From the NCBI GenBank assembly GCA_964014735.1, contig CAXHBH010000002.1, forward strand, positions 45,981 through 109,980: a DNA stretch of 64,000 nucleotides, read 5' to 3'. The DNA is from UBA7446 sp964014735 (GTDB lineage: Bacteria > Bacteroidota > Bacteroidia > Flavobacteriales > Flavobacteriaceae). Positions within the stretch are counted from its first letter, which is position 1; each line of letters starts with the position of its first letter. Shown here piece after piece: positions 1 to 9,115 of this stretch. Under the pieces are notes generated by a model. It was not told the DNA's origin and did not search any database. It worked only from the letters and a program-made list of their open reading frames with translations. A program made the position numbers and the translations under genes.

Positions 1-739
1 TTCTTGAAATCATGGCAGCTTGAATCTTCATGTTTTGGGGCCAGTTTTTGTCTTTGTATTGTGCCAAGTCAGGAACCTGTAATTTGAGGTGTGGTATAGT
101 ATAGGCTAGGTACAAGAAGAAAGGTTCATTTTTATTTTGTTTGATAAATGAAATTGCCGCAGCTGTAAATAAATCATGGCTGTAGTCATTTTGTTTACCA
201 TTTCCGTTGTCAAGAAATTGCTTTATTCCATTTTGCCATAGATACTTAGGGTAATAATTATGTGCCAGCACTTGATCTGTGTAACCATAAAAATGATCAA
301 ACCCTTGCTTATTGGGATTGCCTGTGTCATGAAAACCACCCAATCCCCATTTGCCAATGCAAGCCGTTTTGTACCCCGCACGCTGCATAAGTTTACCAAG
401 GGTTTCCGAATCTGCTGGAATTGGTGTTTGCCCATCGGGATAACCTGGACTATTGGACCTGATATAGGCATGGCCTGGGTGTTGCCCCATCAACAAAGAA
501 GCGCGGCTTGGCGCACAAACGGCATTTCCACAATAGTGATTAGTAAAGCGCATTCCATTGTGTGCAAGTTCATCAAGCTCAGGCGTTTCAATGAGCTCTT
601 GCCCATTATATCCTAGATCGCCATAGCCCAAATCATCTGCAAGGATATAAATAACATTTGGTTTTTGCTCTTGTGCACTTACCATTAATGCGAATGCAAA
701 TACCAAGCAATACATCACAGTAGCGAAAAACTTTTTCAT
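1..739 (-). CDS. Sulfatase (S1 family), N-terminal part, runs off the left edge
   Basis: The reading frame is open from ATG at 739 to the window edge (246 codons), so the C-terminal half is missing only because the window ends. Residues 1-22 look like a type I signal peptide. A metal-binding DD at 35-36 and the C-x-P-S-R formylglycine signature at 75-79 (CAPSR) identify a type I sulfatase; Cys75 would be oxidised to formylglycine by a maturase not encoded here. The GKWGLG segment is also typical of the family. It is the last visible gene of the minus-strand PUL operon, 22 nt behind the GH16 gene, and would remove sulfate esters from a glycan in the periplasm. The S1 subfamily and target position cannot be assigned by eye. 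Confidence 0.9.
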   Translation of the reverse strand, partial: MKKFFATVMYCLVFAFALMVSAQEQKPNVIYILADDLGYGDLGYNGQELIETPELDELAHNGMRFTNHYCGNAVCAPSRASLLMGQHPGHAYIRSNSPGYPDGQTPIPADSETLGKLMQRAGYKTACIGKWGLGGFHDTGNPNKQGFDHFYGYTDQVLAHNYYPKYLWQNGIKQFLDNGNGKQNDYSHDLFTAAAISFIKQNKNEPFFLYLAYTIPHLKLQVPDLAQYKDKNWPQNMKIQAAMISR

Positions 740-761
740 TGTACCAATAAAAATATCAGTT

Positions 762-1670
762 CTAATTATCTTTTTTATAAATTTCAACATAATCAATCTT
801 AAGGTAATTTGGCCATTGTGTAGTTCGATCAGTTGCATTGGTTTGAACTTCATTGTTTAAAACAATATACATGTCTTCATTGGGCCATAAATTTGCTCTG
901 TTAGGAGTTAAATTGCTTTTTAGCAACTCTCTTTTTATTTCTCCATCTACAGTCCAAACCGCTTTTTCTAGTGTCCATTCAAATCCATAAACGTGCCATG
1001 CTTCACAGTCATACGTAGCGTCAAAATTATAAATATAGCCTGTATCCCATTTTTGATTCGGCCACTCATCAACTAATAAATGCATTCCCATTACATCTTC
1101 ACCTACAGTATTTTTACCAAAATATTCAAACATATCCCACTCGGGGCCCCAAACTAAATCTTCAGCGATTAGCCAAAGTGCAGGCCAAACCTTATCTCCA
1201 GATGGAAACTGCGCTCGCATTTCAATATATCCTTTATTGAAATATACTTTGTGCATGGACATCGCCCAGCCGCTCGTGTAATTGTAATTGCCCGCAGGGC
1301 TTGTGCCTGTATAGGACCTTTTTTGATTTCTTAACACCAAAGCACCCTCCTCCAAATAACTATCCTCTTTAGTAACATAACCACTGTATTTGGTTTTAAG
1401 CAAATGAGCCCCATCGGCACCTGGTATAATATCTCATGTTTCTGGGTCTATTAATGATCCTACCGTCCAATTAGCAGTATTTATTTCTGTACCATCAAAA
1501 TGATCTTCCCAAGTTTTTGTATAACCATCAGGAACAAAACGCTCCGAAGTATCATCTATTATTTCCTCTAGCTCACCGCTACTTATGGCTGTATCGTCGC
1601 CACCACACGAATATAGTGTAAACAATAAGGATACTAATAGAATTGTCTTTTTATTGTTTATAATTTTCAT
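762..1670 (-). pseudogene. GH16 family endo-glycanase lipoprotein, interrupted by an in-frame TGA
   Basis: The gene starts at ATG 1670, overlapping the upstream sulfatase stop by 4 nt (ATGA). The N-terminus is a lipoprotein signal ending in LYSC followed by GGDD, typical of exported Bacteroidota lipoproteins. Residue 79 is a TGA stop (1434-1436). Translation in the same frame continues without a gap for 223 more codons to 762, with clear GH16 content: the catalytic E-W-D-M-F-E (about 177-182, ExDxxE type) and the beta-jelly-roll segments around it. A Gly would fit at position 79 (DPETG-DIIPGADG), so GGA to TGA is the simplest explanation. A TTG at 1403 could start a downstream fragment, but it would lack the export signal. 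The intact enzyme would be an endo-acting surface hydrolase for a galactan or beta-glucan; the subfamily is unresolved. Confidence 0.85.
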
Positions 1671-3108
1671 AATTCTTGCATTTTATTATTAGACTTAAAA
1701 TTAGATTTTTTGTTTAGTTCTTTTGGAATAGGTGCCCCTGTTTGCAAGCACCATTTTTTTAGTGTCTTTGTTAATTCTAAGGCTTTTGCTGGATGCAGTG
1801 TGGCAACATTTTCGGTTTCGCTAACATCCTCTTTCAAGTTGAACAATTCCAAATCGTCATTTTCATAATAATAAATCAACTTCCAATCTCCCAATCTAAC
1901 AGCAGAACCTGGTCGTGTTCTAAACAAAGTATCTCGGTTTTCATTCACAAATCCTTTCCACTTTTTTGATTGAAGATAAATTGGGAAATGCCAAAATAAA
2001 GGTCGTTCCATCAGATTTTTTCGCTGTAATAACAATGAGGACAAATCAGCTCCATCTACTATGGTTTTTTTATTTCCGTTTGATGTAAGACTTAGTACTG
2101 TGGGTAAAATATCCAAATTTGAGATAGGAAAATCAGATCGGGTATTTTTTGAAATTTTGTTTTGCCAAACAAAGAAAAAAGGAACTTTGATTCCTCCTTC
2201 ATAGTAACTTCCCTTTCCCGCTCTCAATGGTTTTTGACTTGTAATTCCATACAAGCCCCCATTATCTGATGTAAAAATAATAACAGTATTTTCAAATATC
2301 CCCGCATCTTTTAAACCTTTAATTAAAACACCAATATTTTTATCTAGATTTTCAACCATTGATGCATACCTCGCATTATTTTGCCCCAGCTTTGATTCTT
2401 TCTTTAAATATTTTGTCACTAATTGTGGTATTGGATTAATGGGTAAATGAACGGCATACGTAGAATAGTATAAAAAAATGGTTCTTTTGATACTGTCATT
2501 AAAGTCACTGCTTTTTCTGTGAGCACATCAGTTAAATAAGCTGCACTAGATCCTTCAACATCGATATTTTTATACGGAGGAAAGTAACTTTTAGGAAACC
2601 CTGCATCACTACCTCCAAGATTTTTATCAAAACCGAAATCCATAGGATTTTTTGAGATGTGCCACTTACCAACGTGATATGTATTATAGCCCATTTCTTT
2701 CAAATACTGTGGGATTACTTTAAATTTAGTTGATAAAAATCTGGTGTTTTTAATTGGGATAATCTTTCTGTCTTCAATATCACCTCTTTGTGATGAACCT
2801 ACCGTGAAAACGCCGTGTTTTTGAGGCCATAAACCTGTTAGCAAACAAGCCCTACTTGGAGCACAATTTGCGGCAGCAGAATAGCCATTATTAAAAACCA
2901 TACCCGCTGCCGATAATGCATCAATATTAGGGGTTTCATAAAAATCAGAGCCCATAAAACCTACATCTTTCCATCCCATGTCATCAATATTAATCAATAA
3001 CACGTTTGGTTTTTGTTGTGCGGTTGAAAAACTCAAAACAGAAAAAAAGAAAAGCACTAAAACCTTGATAGATGAGAAGAACCTAAAAATATGTAATCTA
3101 ATTTTCAT
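1667..3108 (-). pseudogene. Sulfatase (S1 family), frameshifted at a homopolymer
   Basis: Two overlapping frames together make one sulfatase. The first part, from ATG 3108, has a signal peptide (about 1-30), a DD pair at 42-43 and the CAPSR formylglycine site at 82-86, and runs off frame after EPFF. The second part carries the C-terminal half with the conserved TSDNGG and the GSYYEGGIKVPFF segment. The break is at plus-strand A7 (2472-2478); one more A would join the frames as EPFFLYYSTYAVHLP, a normal sulfatase sequence, giving about 480 residues, the usual family length. The upstream ATG at 3126 overlaps the GH2 gene, but 3108 gives the better signal peptide. It could be a real frameshift, a slippage-dependent gene or an assembly error. 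Confidence 0.85.
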
Positions 3109-3115
3109 TAATATT

Positions 3116-5800
3116 TCACTGAACAAATTGTTGTTGTTGTTTTCCTACCTCGTTGATCTTATACTCTTGTAGTTCTTTTTTTACTTTACGCAACTCATTT
3201 CGTAATTTTTCTAAATCTTCGTTTTGGTCATTTGAAAATGGGATTTTTGCAGCTGCATCTTTATTAGGTAATTCGTTATAAATTAAATTTTGTGATGCCT
3301 CAACAGTACTAAACTCAATTTCAGCAAAATCTGGTATATTCATTCCTTCTTTCAGTATTGCTGCTTTAACTTTAATTTTTCCAGCTGTAGTGCTTGAGCG
3401 TATTAGAGCTACCGTTTCTCCCCAAAGCATCTTTTGCGGATTAATTTCATTAGCTGTATCACCAATTAACTCACCTTGACCTTCAACAGTAAAATGTACG
3501 TATTCGTCACTTAATCGTTTTATCGCTCCACCCGCATCTACTAAATAAGCAACAACCGATGTAATATCGCTACCATCTGCCATGGGCTGAATATTGGAGT
3601 CATCTACTTTTATAACAAGCCTTCGCTTTCTTCCTACCGGCCAACGTTTGTGTTCTGTTACTACCGCTCCATTGATAATTCCTTCGGCTTTCATTACCGC
3701 ACCCTCAACATATTCCTGATTTATTTTTCCGTACCCTTTTTTACTTTTATTTCTGACATCTGTATATTTAAAAACATCTTTAAAAATAACCGGTACTCTT
3801 GGTACTGGGTTAGCAGCATCTGTGGCTTTCTTTACACCAATTTCTTCACCGTACATTGTAAGTTTTACTTCCTCACAATTGGTAAACACTACAACATCTT
3901 CAGTAGAAAAGGGAGTCATTAGATGTGCTAAAAACACAAAGGGCTTTGCATCAACTTGGGGAACTTTTTCAAGACCGCTAGTTGGAAGGAGACTTTTAAG
4001 TAAATAATATGAGAATTTTGGCTGGCGATAGGCGTCCATGATACCTCCCCAAAAGGGATCGGGGTGATATCCCCGCTGATGATCAAATGGATGCCACATG
4101 GTTGCACCAACTAATGATTTGCTAGCAGCATAAGACATAGTAAGGGAAGGCCATGTTTTGAGCTCACCATTTTCTATCCATTCTTCTTTAAAATAATGCA
4201 ATGCTTGGCGTATTTGAGCTGTCTCACCCCACTGTTTTGCTACCCGGCTCACAGAGTTATGGTCTACCCAATTATCAACAAAATCACCCCATTCGCGCTT
4301 AAATATACTTTTATTAGGATATTTTGCCACCAGATCATTGGAATAAAGCATGTCAAAATATTTTTGGTTTTTTCCCCTAATTTCACGGGCATCAGTTACC
4401 GTGTATAAGCCTTTAAATGGAAATTCTTCTTTTGCAGCTTTTGTAGCCTCTTGAGCAAATTTCTCAGGAAAATGCGTTTCGTTAGGAATAATTTCCCAAA
4501 TAAATACTGACGGTCTATTACGTTCCAAACGAATTAATTTTCGCACATCATCCAACATACGATCCATGAAAATTGGGTCTTTATTCCAGAACTGCCATCC
4601 TGGAATCGTCGCAACAAACAATAAGCCTAACTCATCGCAGGCGTCCATAAATGCAGGATCCTGAACAAAATGTGCTGACCGAATGACACGCATTCCCGTT
4701 TGACGTAGTTTTAAGGCATCGCGATAATGTAAGTTATTCGGAAGTGCATGTCCAATATGTGCAAAGTCTTGATGCCTGTTAGCTCCTATCAAAAGCTGTG
4801 GGTAAGGCTTGCCGTTAAGATAAAACCCGTTTTGTCCTCGCATTTCAATACTTCGAATACCAATCCTTTTTATAAAAGTATCCAACACATCACCGCGTTT
4901 ATTTTTTAAACTTACATAAAGATCATGTAGTTGTGGGTTGTCAGGACGCCAAAGCTTGGGATTAGGAACAGTAAATTGCGCATGAGTTTGTACAGCATTA
5001 TTTTTTGGAAGTTGGTATTCGTTAACTGAGGATGCTACTGCGTTCCCATCGCTATCTAGTAGGTCTAGATGAACAAATACTGTTTTCTTTTTTTCTTCAT
5101 TTTTAACATCAACATCAACAAAAACATCAACTGATTTTTCAGAAAGGTTTTCATAGTGAACAAACACACCTCCACCTGCTACTTTTTCCGCTGCAGTAGG
5201 ATGAGTGACGTAAGTATGGTTGTGAGTTATCAGCCAAGTGTCTCTGTAAATACCACCAAAATAGGTAAAATCTAAATGCTCCTGTGGTTTGCCTGGAGGG
5301 TAGGTTTTGTCATTACTATTATCGGCACGAACCGCAACTGTGTTCGGTTTTTCAAAATTCACGTATTCAGTTATATCAATATGTATGGGGTAATAACCAC
5401 TAAAGTTCTCTTTTACCATAGCACCGTTTACCCATATTTTAGATCTACCCATAATCCCTTCAAAATGAAGTATGACTTTTTTGGATCGCATGGTTTCATT
5501 CAAACTAAATAGTTTTCGATACCATGCTGGTCCTTGGTAATTAACACCACCACTGGCAGCTAAAGGCAATATTTCCAAGCCATTAGGGAGGTTTACAATG
5601 CTCCACGCACTGTCATCAAAATCATGTTTTTCCGCACCATTAACATCTTGCTTTATAAAGCGCCACCCTAAATTAAAATTAATAGCTTCACGAACACTCT
5701 TGTCTGTTTGGTAAAACCCTGCAGAAGAAAACTGCGGTTGATATTTTTGAGTATATCCAAAACCACTTAATAGTAAAAACAACAATAATAGCCTATTCAT
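3116..5800 (-). CDS. Glycoside hydrolase family 2 enzyme (beta-galactosidase-like), secreted
   Basis: This 894-residue protein has an N-terminal signal peptide (about 1-17), a GH2 sugar-binding jelly roll (about 35-195), an immunoglobulin-like domain (about 210-315) and a TIM barrel from about 320. The acid/base pair Asn440-Glu441 lies in the usual F-x-W-E-x-x-N-E context. C-terminal beta domains follow, then an unusual charged tail of coiled-coil character (about 860-885) ending in four Gln. It is read from the same operon as the acetylesterase (8-nt overlap) and the sulfatases, so it probably acts on oligosaccharides in the periplasm after desulfation. Beta-galactosidase is the best guess given the sulfatase/GH16 context; other GH2 activities are possible. 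Confidence 0.88.
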   Translation of the reverse strand: MNRLLLLFLLLSGFGYTQKYQPQFSSAGFYQTDKSVREAINFNLGWRFIKQDVNGAEKHDFDDSAWSIVNLPNGLEILPLAASGGVNYQGPAWYRKLFSLNETMRSKKVILHFEGIMGRSKIWVNGAMVKENFSGYYPIHIDITEYVNFEKPNTVAVRADNSNDKTYPPGKPQEHLDFTYFGGIYRDTWLITHNHTYVTHPTAAEKVAGGGVFVHYENLSEKSVDVFVDVDVKNEEKKKTVFVHLDLLDSDGNAVASSVNEYQLPKNNAVQTHAQFTVPNPKLWRPDNPQLHDLYVSLKNKRGDVLDTFIKRIGIRSIEMRGQNGFYLNGKPYPQLLIGANRHQDFAHIGHALPNNLHYRDALKLRQTGMRVIRSAHFVQDPAFMDACDELGLLFVATIPGWQFWNKDPIFMDRMLDDVRKLIRLERNRPSVFIWEIIPNETHFPEKFAQEATKAAKEEFPFKGLYTVTDAREIRGKNQKYFDMLYSNDLVAKYPNKSIFKREWGDFVDNWVDHNSVSRVAKQWGETAQIRQALHYFKEEWIENGELKTWPSLTMSYAASKSLVGATMWHPFDHQRGYHPDPFWGGIMDAYRQPKFSYYLLKSLLPTSGLEKVPQVDAKPFVFLAHLMTPFSTEDVVVFTNCEEVKLTMYGEEIGVKKATDAANPVPRVPVIFKDVFKYTDVRNKSKKGYGKINQEYVEGAVMKAEGIINGAVVTEHKRWPVGRKRRLVIKVDDSNIQPMADGSDITSVVAYLVDAGGAIKRLSDEYVHFTVEGQGELIGDTANEINPQKMLWGETVALIRSSTTAGKIKVKAAILKEGMNIPDFAEIEFSTVEASQNLIYNELPNKDAAAKIPFSNDQNEDLEKLRNELRKVKKELQEYKINEVGKQQQQFVQ

Positions 5801-7202
5801 TGGAATTTAAATTATCGGTTCGAAATGATGAAACAGCAAGACCGTTCCTTCCAAAAAGTGTTGGTAATACACAGTTTTTGAATCCATAACGCACCGCTTT
5901 TGGATTAGGCACTTTTTCAGAAAAAACCCTGATCTTTTGGTCTTTATAATAGGGACTTGTCATAGCTGCATTTGCTGGATAAAACACCATATCAGTTCCT
6001 GCTATTTCAAAGTTTTTTGAGGTATCTACATTCTTGTTTAATTGTATACGGCTTGAAAAAGTTAAAACGATCTCTTGGTCTTCAATAAAGTAATTTGTTA
6101 ATGTGGGTGACTTGAAATCATATCCGCTAATGCCATAATCTTTAGCTAGTGCTACGTATGACAGACGCTTGCCAACTTCCCCTTTTTTGGATGGATGGAT
6201 TTGGGTGCAATCTCCAACATCTAACGTAACTACCATCTCTGTATTTTGTAAGCTTTGGCTACTTTTAAGTTGTGCTTCTCTTAAAAAAGCAGAATTATTT
6301 TTTCCATAATTGAAAGGAGCAATCTGGGCATAATAGAAAGGGAAATCTCCAATATTCCATTCTTCTCGCCATGAAGTAACCATAGCATTGACTATTTTTT
6401 CATATTCATTGGCATTAGAACGATTTGCTTCTCCTTGGTACCACAAAACACCTTTTATACCATATCCAATTAGTGGATGCATCATAGCATTGTATAACGC
6501 CGTAGGCGTTATTTGTGGCACCTCAGCAATTTCACTTAAAATTGTTATACCTAAATCATTTAGTGTTTTAACATCAGACCATGACTCAGCCGTAGAAGAA
6601 CCCCAAGCTGATACTACTATCCCAATTGGGACATCTAATACCTTCTCAAGTTGATGAGCAAAGAAGTATCCTACAGCGCTAAAGGTTCCCGCGGTTGAAG
6701 GTGCTGCTTTTTTCCATTTCCCTTTTACATTGTCCAACGGCTTTAAACTTGCATTTTGTTTTACAGTAAAAAAACGGATTCTATCGTTTTTTGAATTCAC
6801 AATTGCATCCAACCCACCTTCAATGAAATTACCATCTAACCCACCTTTGAGGGGTATTTGCATATTTGACTGTCCTGAACATACCCACACCTCACCAATC
6901 AATACATCATCAATTGTTACTTTAGATGACCCCTTAATTGTAATGGTGTGTGGTCCACCCGCATTAGGAGTTGTTAATTGTAGCTTCCATTTACCATTCG
7001 TTGATGTGGTTGTCTGGGAAGTTTCGCCCCATGAACTTACGACATGTATTTTCGTTCCTGCCGAATCAATTCCCCAAATATTAATACTTTTTTGTTGCTG
7101 TAGTATCATGCCGTCACTAAAGAATGAAGCAACGTTAGTTTGTGCATTGACAATCATATTACTACAAATCAATAAAAGAAAAATAAATAGTCTCGGATGC
7201 AT
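5793..7202 (-). CDS. Sialate O-acetylesterase-family (SASA/SGNH) esterase, secreted
   Basis: The SGNH-type esterase signature GEVWVCSGQSNM contains the nucleophile (Ser112 in the 469-residue form). A WYQGEAN block and a C-terminal IHP segment with the likely catalytic His complete the family pattern. Residues 1-20 form a signal peptide. I chose ATG 7202 rather than the in-frame ATG at 7250: the longer form puts a poor extension before the signal peptide and would run through the putative promoter at 7235-7242. Such enzymes remove acetyl groups from sugars, including plant and algal polysaccharides. Being first in the operon suggests the target glycan is acetylated or the enzyme has broadened specificity. 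Confidence 0.88.
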   Translation of the reverse strand: MHPRLFIFLLLICSNMIVNAQTNVASFFSDGMILQQQKSINIWGIDSAGTKIHVVSSWGETSQTTTSTNGKWKLQLTTPNAGGPHTITIKGSSKVTIDDVLIGEVWVCSGQSNMQIPLKGGLDGNFIEGGLDAIVNSKNDRIRFFTVKQNASLKPLDNVKGKWKKAAPSTAGTFSAVGYFFAHQLEKVLDVPIGIVVSAWGSSTAESWSDVKTLNDLGITILSEIAEVPQITPTALYNAMMHPLIGYGIKGVLWYQGEANRSNANEYEKIVNAMVTSWREEWNIGDFPFYYAQIAPFNYGKNNSAFLREAQLKSSQSLQNTEMVVTLDVGDCTQIHPSKKGEVGKRLSYVALAKDYGISGYDFKSPTLTNYFIEDQEIVLTFSSRIQLNKNVDTSKNFEIAGTDMVFYPANAAMTSPYYKDQKIRVFSEKVPNPKAVRYGFKNCVLPTLFGRNGLAVSSFRTDNLNSNE

Positions 7203-7234
7203 ATTTTTATATAATTCTGAGCTTACAATAAAAA

Positions 7235-7242
7235 CAAAAATA
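7235..7242 (-). promoter_or_regulatory. Candidate -7 element for the minus-strand PUL operon
   Basis: On the minus strand this reads TATTTTTG, matching the Bacteroidota consensus TAnnTTTG, 32 nt upstream of the acetylesterase ATG at 7202. I do not see a good -33 TTTG at the right distance, so this is only a candidate. Confidence 0.4.
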
Positions 7243-7364
7243 AACCACAAAGCATGATAACTTGTTCTTACTTATTACCAAGATGATAATATGTATTATC
7301 CAAAGTATGCTAATTGCTAATTTAATTTAGGTAATTTATAAAAATCGTAATAGTAATCATTTTA

Positions 7365-7372
7365 TACATTTG
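7365..7372 (+). promoter_or_regulatory. Candidate -7 element for the plus-strand sulfatase
   Basis: TACATTTG matches TAnnTTTG and lies 19 nt before the ATG at 7392. No clear -33 TTTG is present at the expected distance, which would fit an activator-dependent promoter. Confidence 0.45.
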
Positions 7373-7391
7373 AATTTCTAAATACACACTA

Positions 7392-8918
7392 ATGAAATCA
7401 TTTATTGTTGCATTTGCTTTGATATTAACACTATCGCTAGCAAGCTGTTCTAAGGACCAGCAAAACCCTAACATCATTATTGTTTATACTGATGATTTGG
7501 GCTATGGCGATATGAGTGCTTATGGGGCTACAGAAATTAATACGCCAAATATGGATTTTTTAGCCAATAATGGAGTTCAATTTACCCAAGGCTATGCGTC
7601 TTCTGCAACATGTACCCCAAGTAGGTACGCGCTACTTACAGGCACATATCCGTGGAAAGAAAAACGAGCTCGAATCCTTCCTGGAACAGCCCCTTTAATT
7701 ATTGATACAGCCCAAATAACATTGCCTAAAATGCTTAAAAAACAAGGATATGAAACAGCAGTCATTGGAAAATGGCATCTTGGCCTTGGCACAGGGCAAG
7801 TAGATTGGAATTCTCATATTAGTCCGGGACCAAATCAGATAGGATTTGATCACGCTTACATTATGGCAGCAACACAGGACAGAGTGCCAACAGTTTATAT
7901 TGAGAATGGTTACGTGGATGGTTTAGATCCAGCAGATCCCATTGAAATCAGTTACAAAAGGAATTATGAAGGTCAGGCAACTGGAAAAAACAATCCTGAA
8001 TTATTGTCAATGATGTGGCACCATGGGCATAACGGAACTATTGTAAATGGCGTTCCTAGAATAGGTTTTATGAAGGGTGGCGAATCTGCTAAGTGGAGTG
8101 ATATTGACATGGCAGATCATTTCCTTAATAAGGTCAAAAAATATATCAAATCAAAAAAAGACAAGCCTTTCTTTTTGTACTATGGTATGCAGCAACCTCA
8201 CGTACCACGCACGCCCCATCCTCGCTTTGTTGGAGCTACTTCTTTAGGACCAAGGGGAGATGTGATTGCTGAAGCCGATTGGTGTATTGGTGAACTGATG
8301 AAAACGCTACAAGAAGAGGGTCTTATGGAAAATACGCTTATCGTGTTTTCAAGTGATAACGGGCCAGTGCTAAATGATGGTTACTATGACGATGCGGTTG
8401 AAAAAAACGGAAATCATACGGCAGCGGGGGTGTTGCGAGGTGGTAAATACAGCCTATTTGAAGCTGGCACAAGGGTTCCTTTTATGGTGTATTGGAAAGG
8501 AAAGATTCAGCCCAAAAAATCAGATGCATTAGTGAGCCAATTGGATTTATTTTCTTCCTTTGCTAGTTTGACGGGTAGTAATCTTAGAGCCGATGACAGT
8601 GTTGACTTGCTAGACACCTTTATGGGCAATAGTGATCTGGGACGTGAAGAGTTGGTTTTGGAGGCAACAACGCGCACTGCTCTTAGAAGCGGTGATTGGG
8701 TTATGATTCCTCCTTACAATGGACCTGCTAAGCTAAAAGCTGTTAATATTGAAATCGGTAATGGTAATCAGTACCAACTTTACGATCTTTCGCAAGATAT
8801 AAGCCAACAACTTAATTTGGCAGAGTCAAAGCCAGAAAAACTGAACGAAATGATTCTCAGATTCAGAGAAATTAGGGGGAATAGTTATTCAAAAGTTAAT
8901 AAAATAGAACTTAAATAG
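7392..8918 (+). CDS. Sulfatase (S1 family), lipoprotein
   Basis: This intact 508-residue type I sulfatase has a lipoprotein signal with LASC (Cys19) followed by SKD, consistent with a membrane-anchored and perhaps surface-exposed protein. The metal-binding TDDLGYGD is at about 33-40, the formylglycine site C-T-P-S-R at 74-78, then GKWHLG and a SSDNGP block. It is divergent from the acetylesterase operon and shares the same intergenic region. With two other sulfatase genes in the locus, it implies several sulfate positions on the glycan. It is the only sulfatase in the window that is both complete and unbroken. Confidence 0.93.
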   Translation: MKSFIVAFALILTLSLASCSKDQQNPNIIIVYTDDLGYGDMSAYGATEINTPNMDFLANNGVQFTQGYASSATCTPSRYALLTGTYPWKEKRARILPGTAPLIIDTAQITLPKMLKKQGYETAVIGKWHLGLGTGQVDWNSHISPGPNQIGFDHAYIMAATQDRVPTVYIENGYVDGLDPADPIEISYKRNYEGQATGKNNPELLSMMWHHGHNGTIVNGVPRIGFMKGGESAKWSDIDMADHFLNKVKKYIKSKKDKPFFLYYGMQQPHVPRTPHPRFVGATSLGPRGDVIAEADWCIGELMKTLQEEGLMENTLIVFSSDNGPVLNDGYYDDAVEKNGNHTAAGVLRGGKYSLFEAGTRVPFMVYWKGKIQPKKSDALVSQLDLFSSFASLTGSNLRADDSVDLLDTFMGNSDLGREELVLEATTRTALRSGDWVMIPPYNGPAKLKAVNIEIGNGNQYQLYDLSQDISQQLNLAESKPEKLNEMILRFREIRGNSYSKVNKIELK

Positions 8919-8974
8919 TGTTGCTTTCCTGAATGACCTTTGGGGCCTGACGCACATTGTTTCCTAATTTATTG

Positions 8975-8995
8975 AATTCTTCGCTATGAAGAATT
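8975..8995 (+). other. Intergenic hairpin, possible weak terminator of the sulfatase transcript
   Basis: An exact 8-bp inverted repeat (AATTCTTC ... GAAGAATT) with a 5-nt loop lies 56 nt after the sulfatase stop. It is AT-rich and followed by only a weak T run. A second 7-bp inverted repeat (ACCTATT ... AATAGGT) lies at 9015-9035. The rest of 8919-9115 shows no gene or consensus promoter. Confidence 0.35.
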
Positions 8996-9115
8996 TCTTG
9001 CTGTTCAGTTTTGAACCTATTCTAACATAATAGGTGCGAGCGTCAAACCAAGATGTTAATTTTAATGTATTAATACTATTTTAAACTAATTAAATTAAGA
9101 TAAATACTCAATAAA

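Noticed and set aside
762..1670. UGA read as an amino acid (recoding or selenocysteine) in the GH16 gene
   Set aside because: Other genes in the window, such as the upstream sulfatase, end with TGA; the position fits Gly, not Cys/Sec, and no selenocysteine machinery is visible.
2419..2480. Programmed -1 ribosomal frameshift in the sulfatase
   Set aside because: The U7 run could slip, but the P-site codon would re-pair poorly and no downstream stimulatory structure was seen; a plain indel is simpler.
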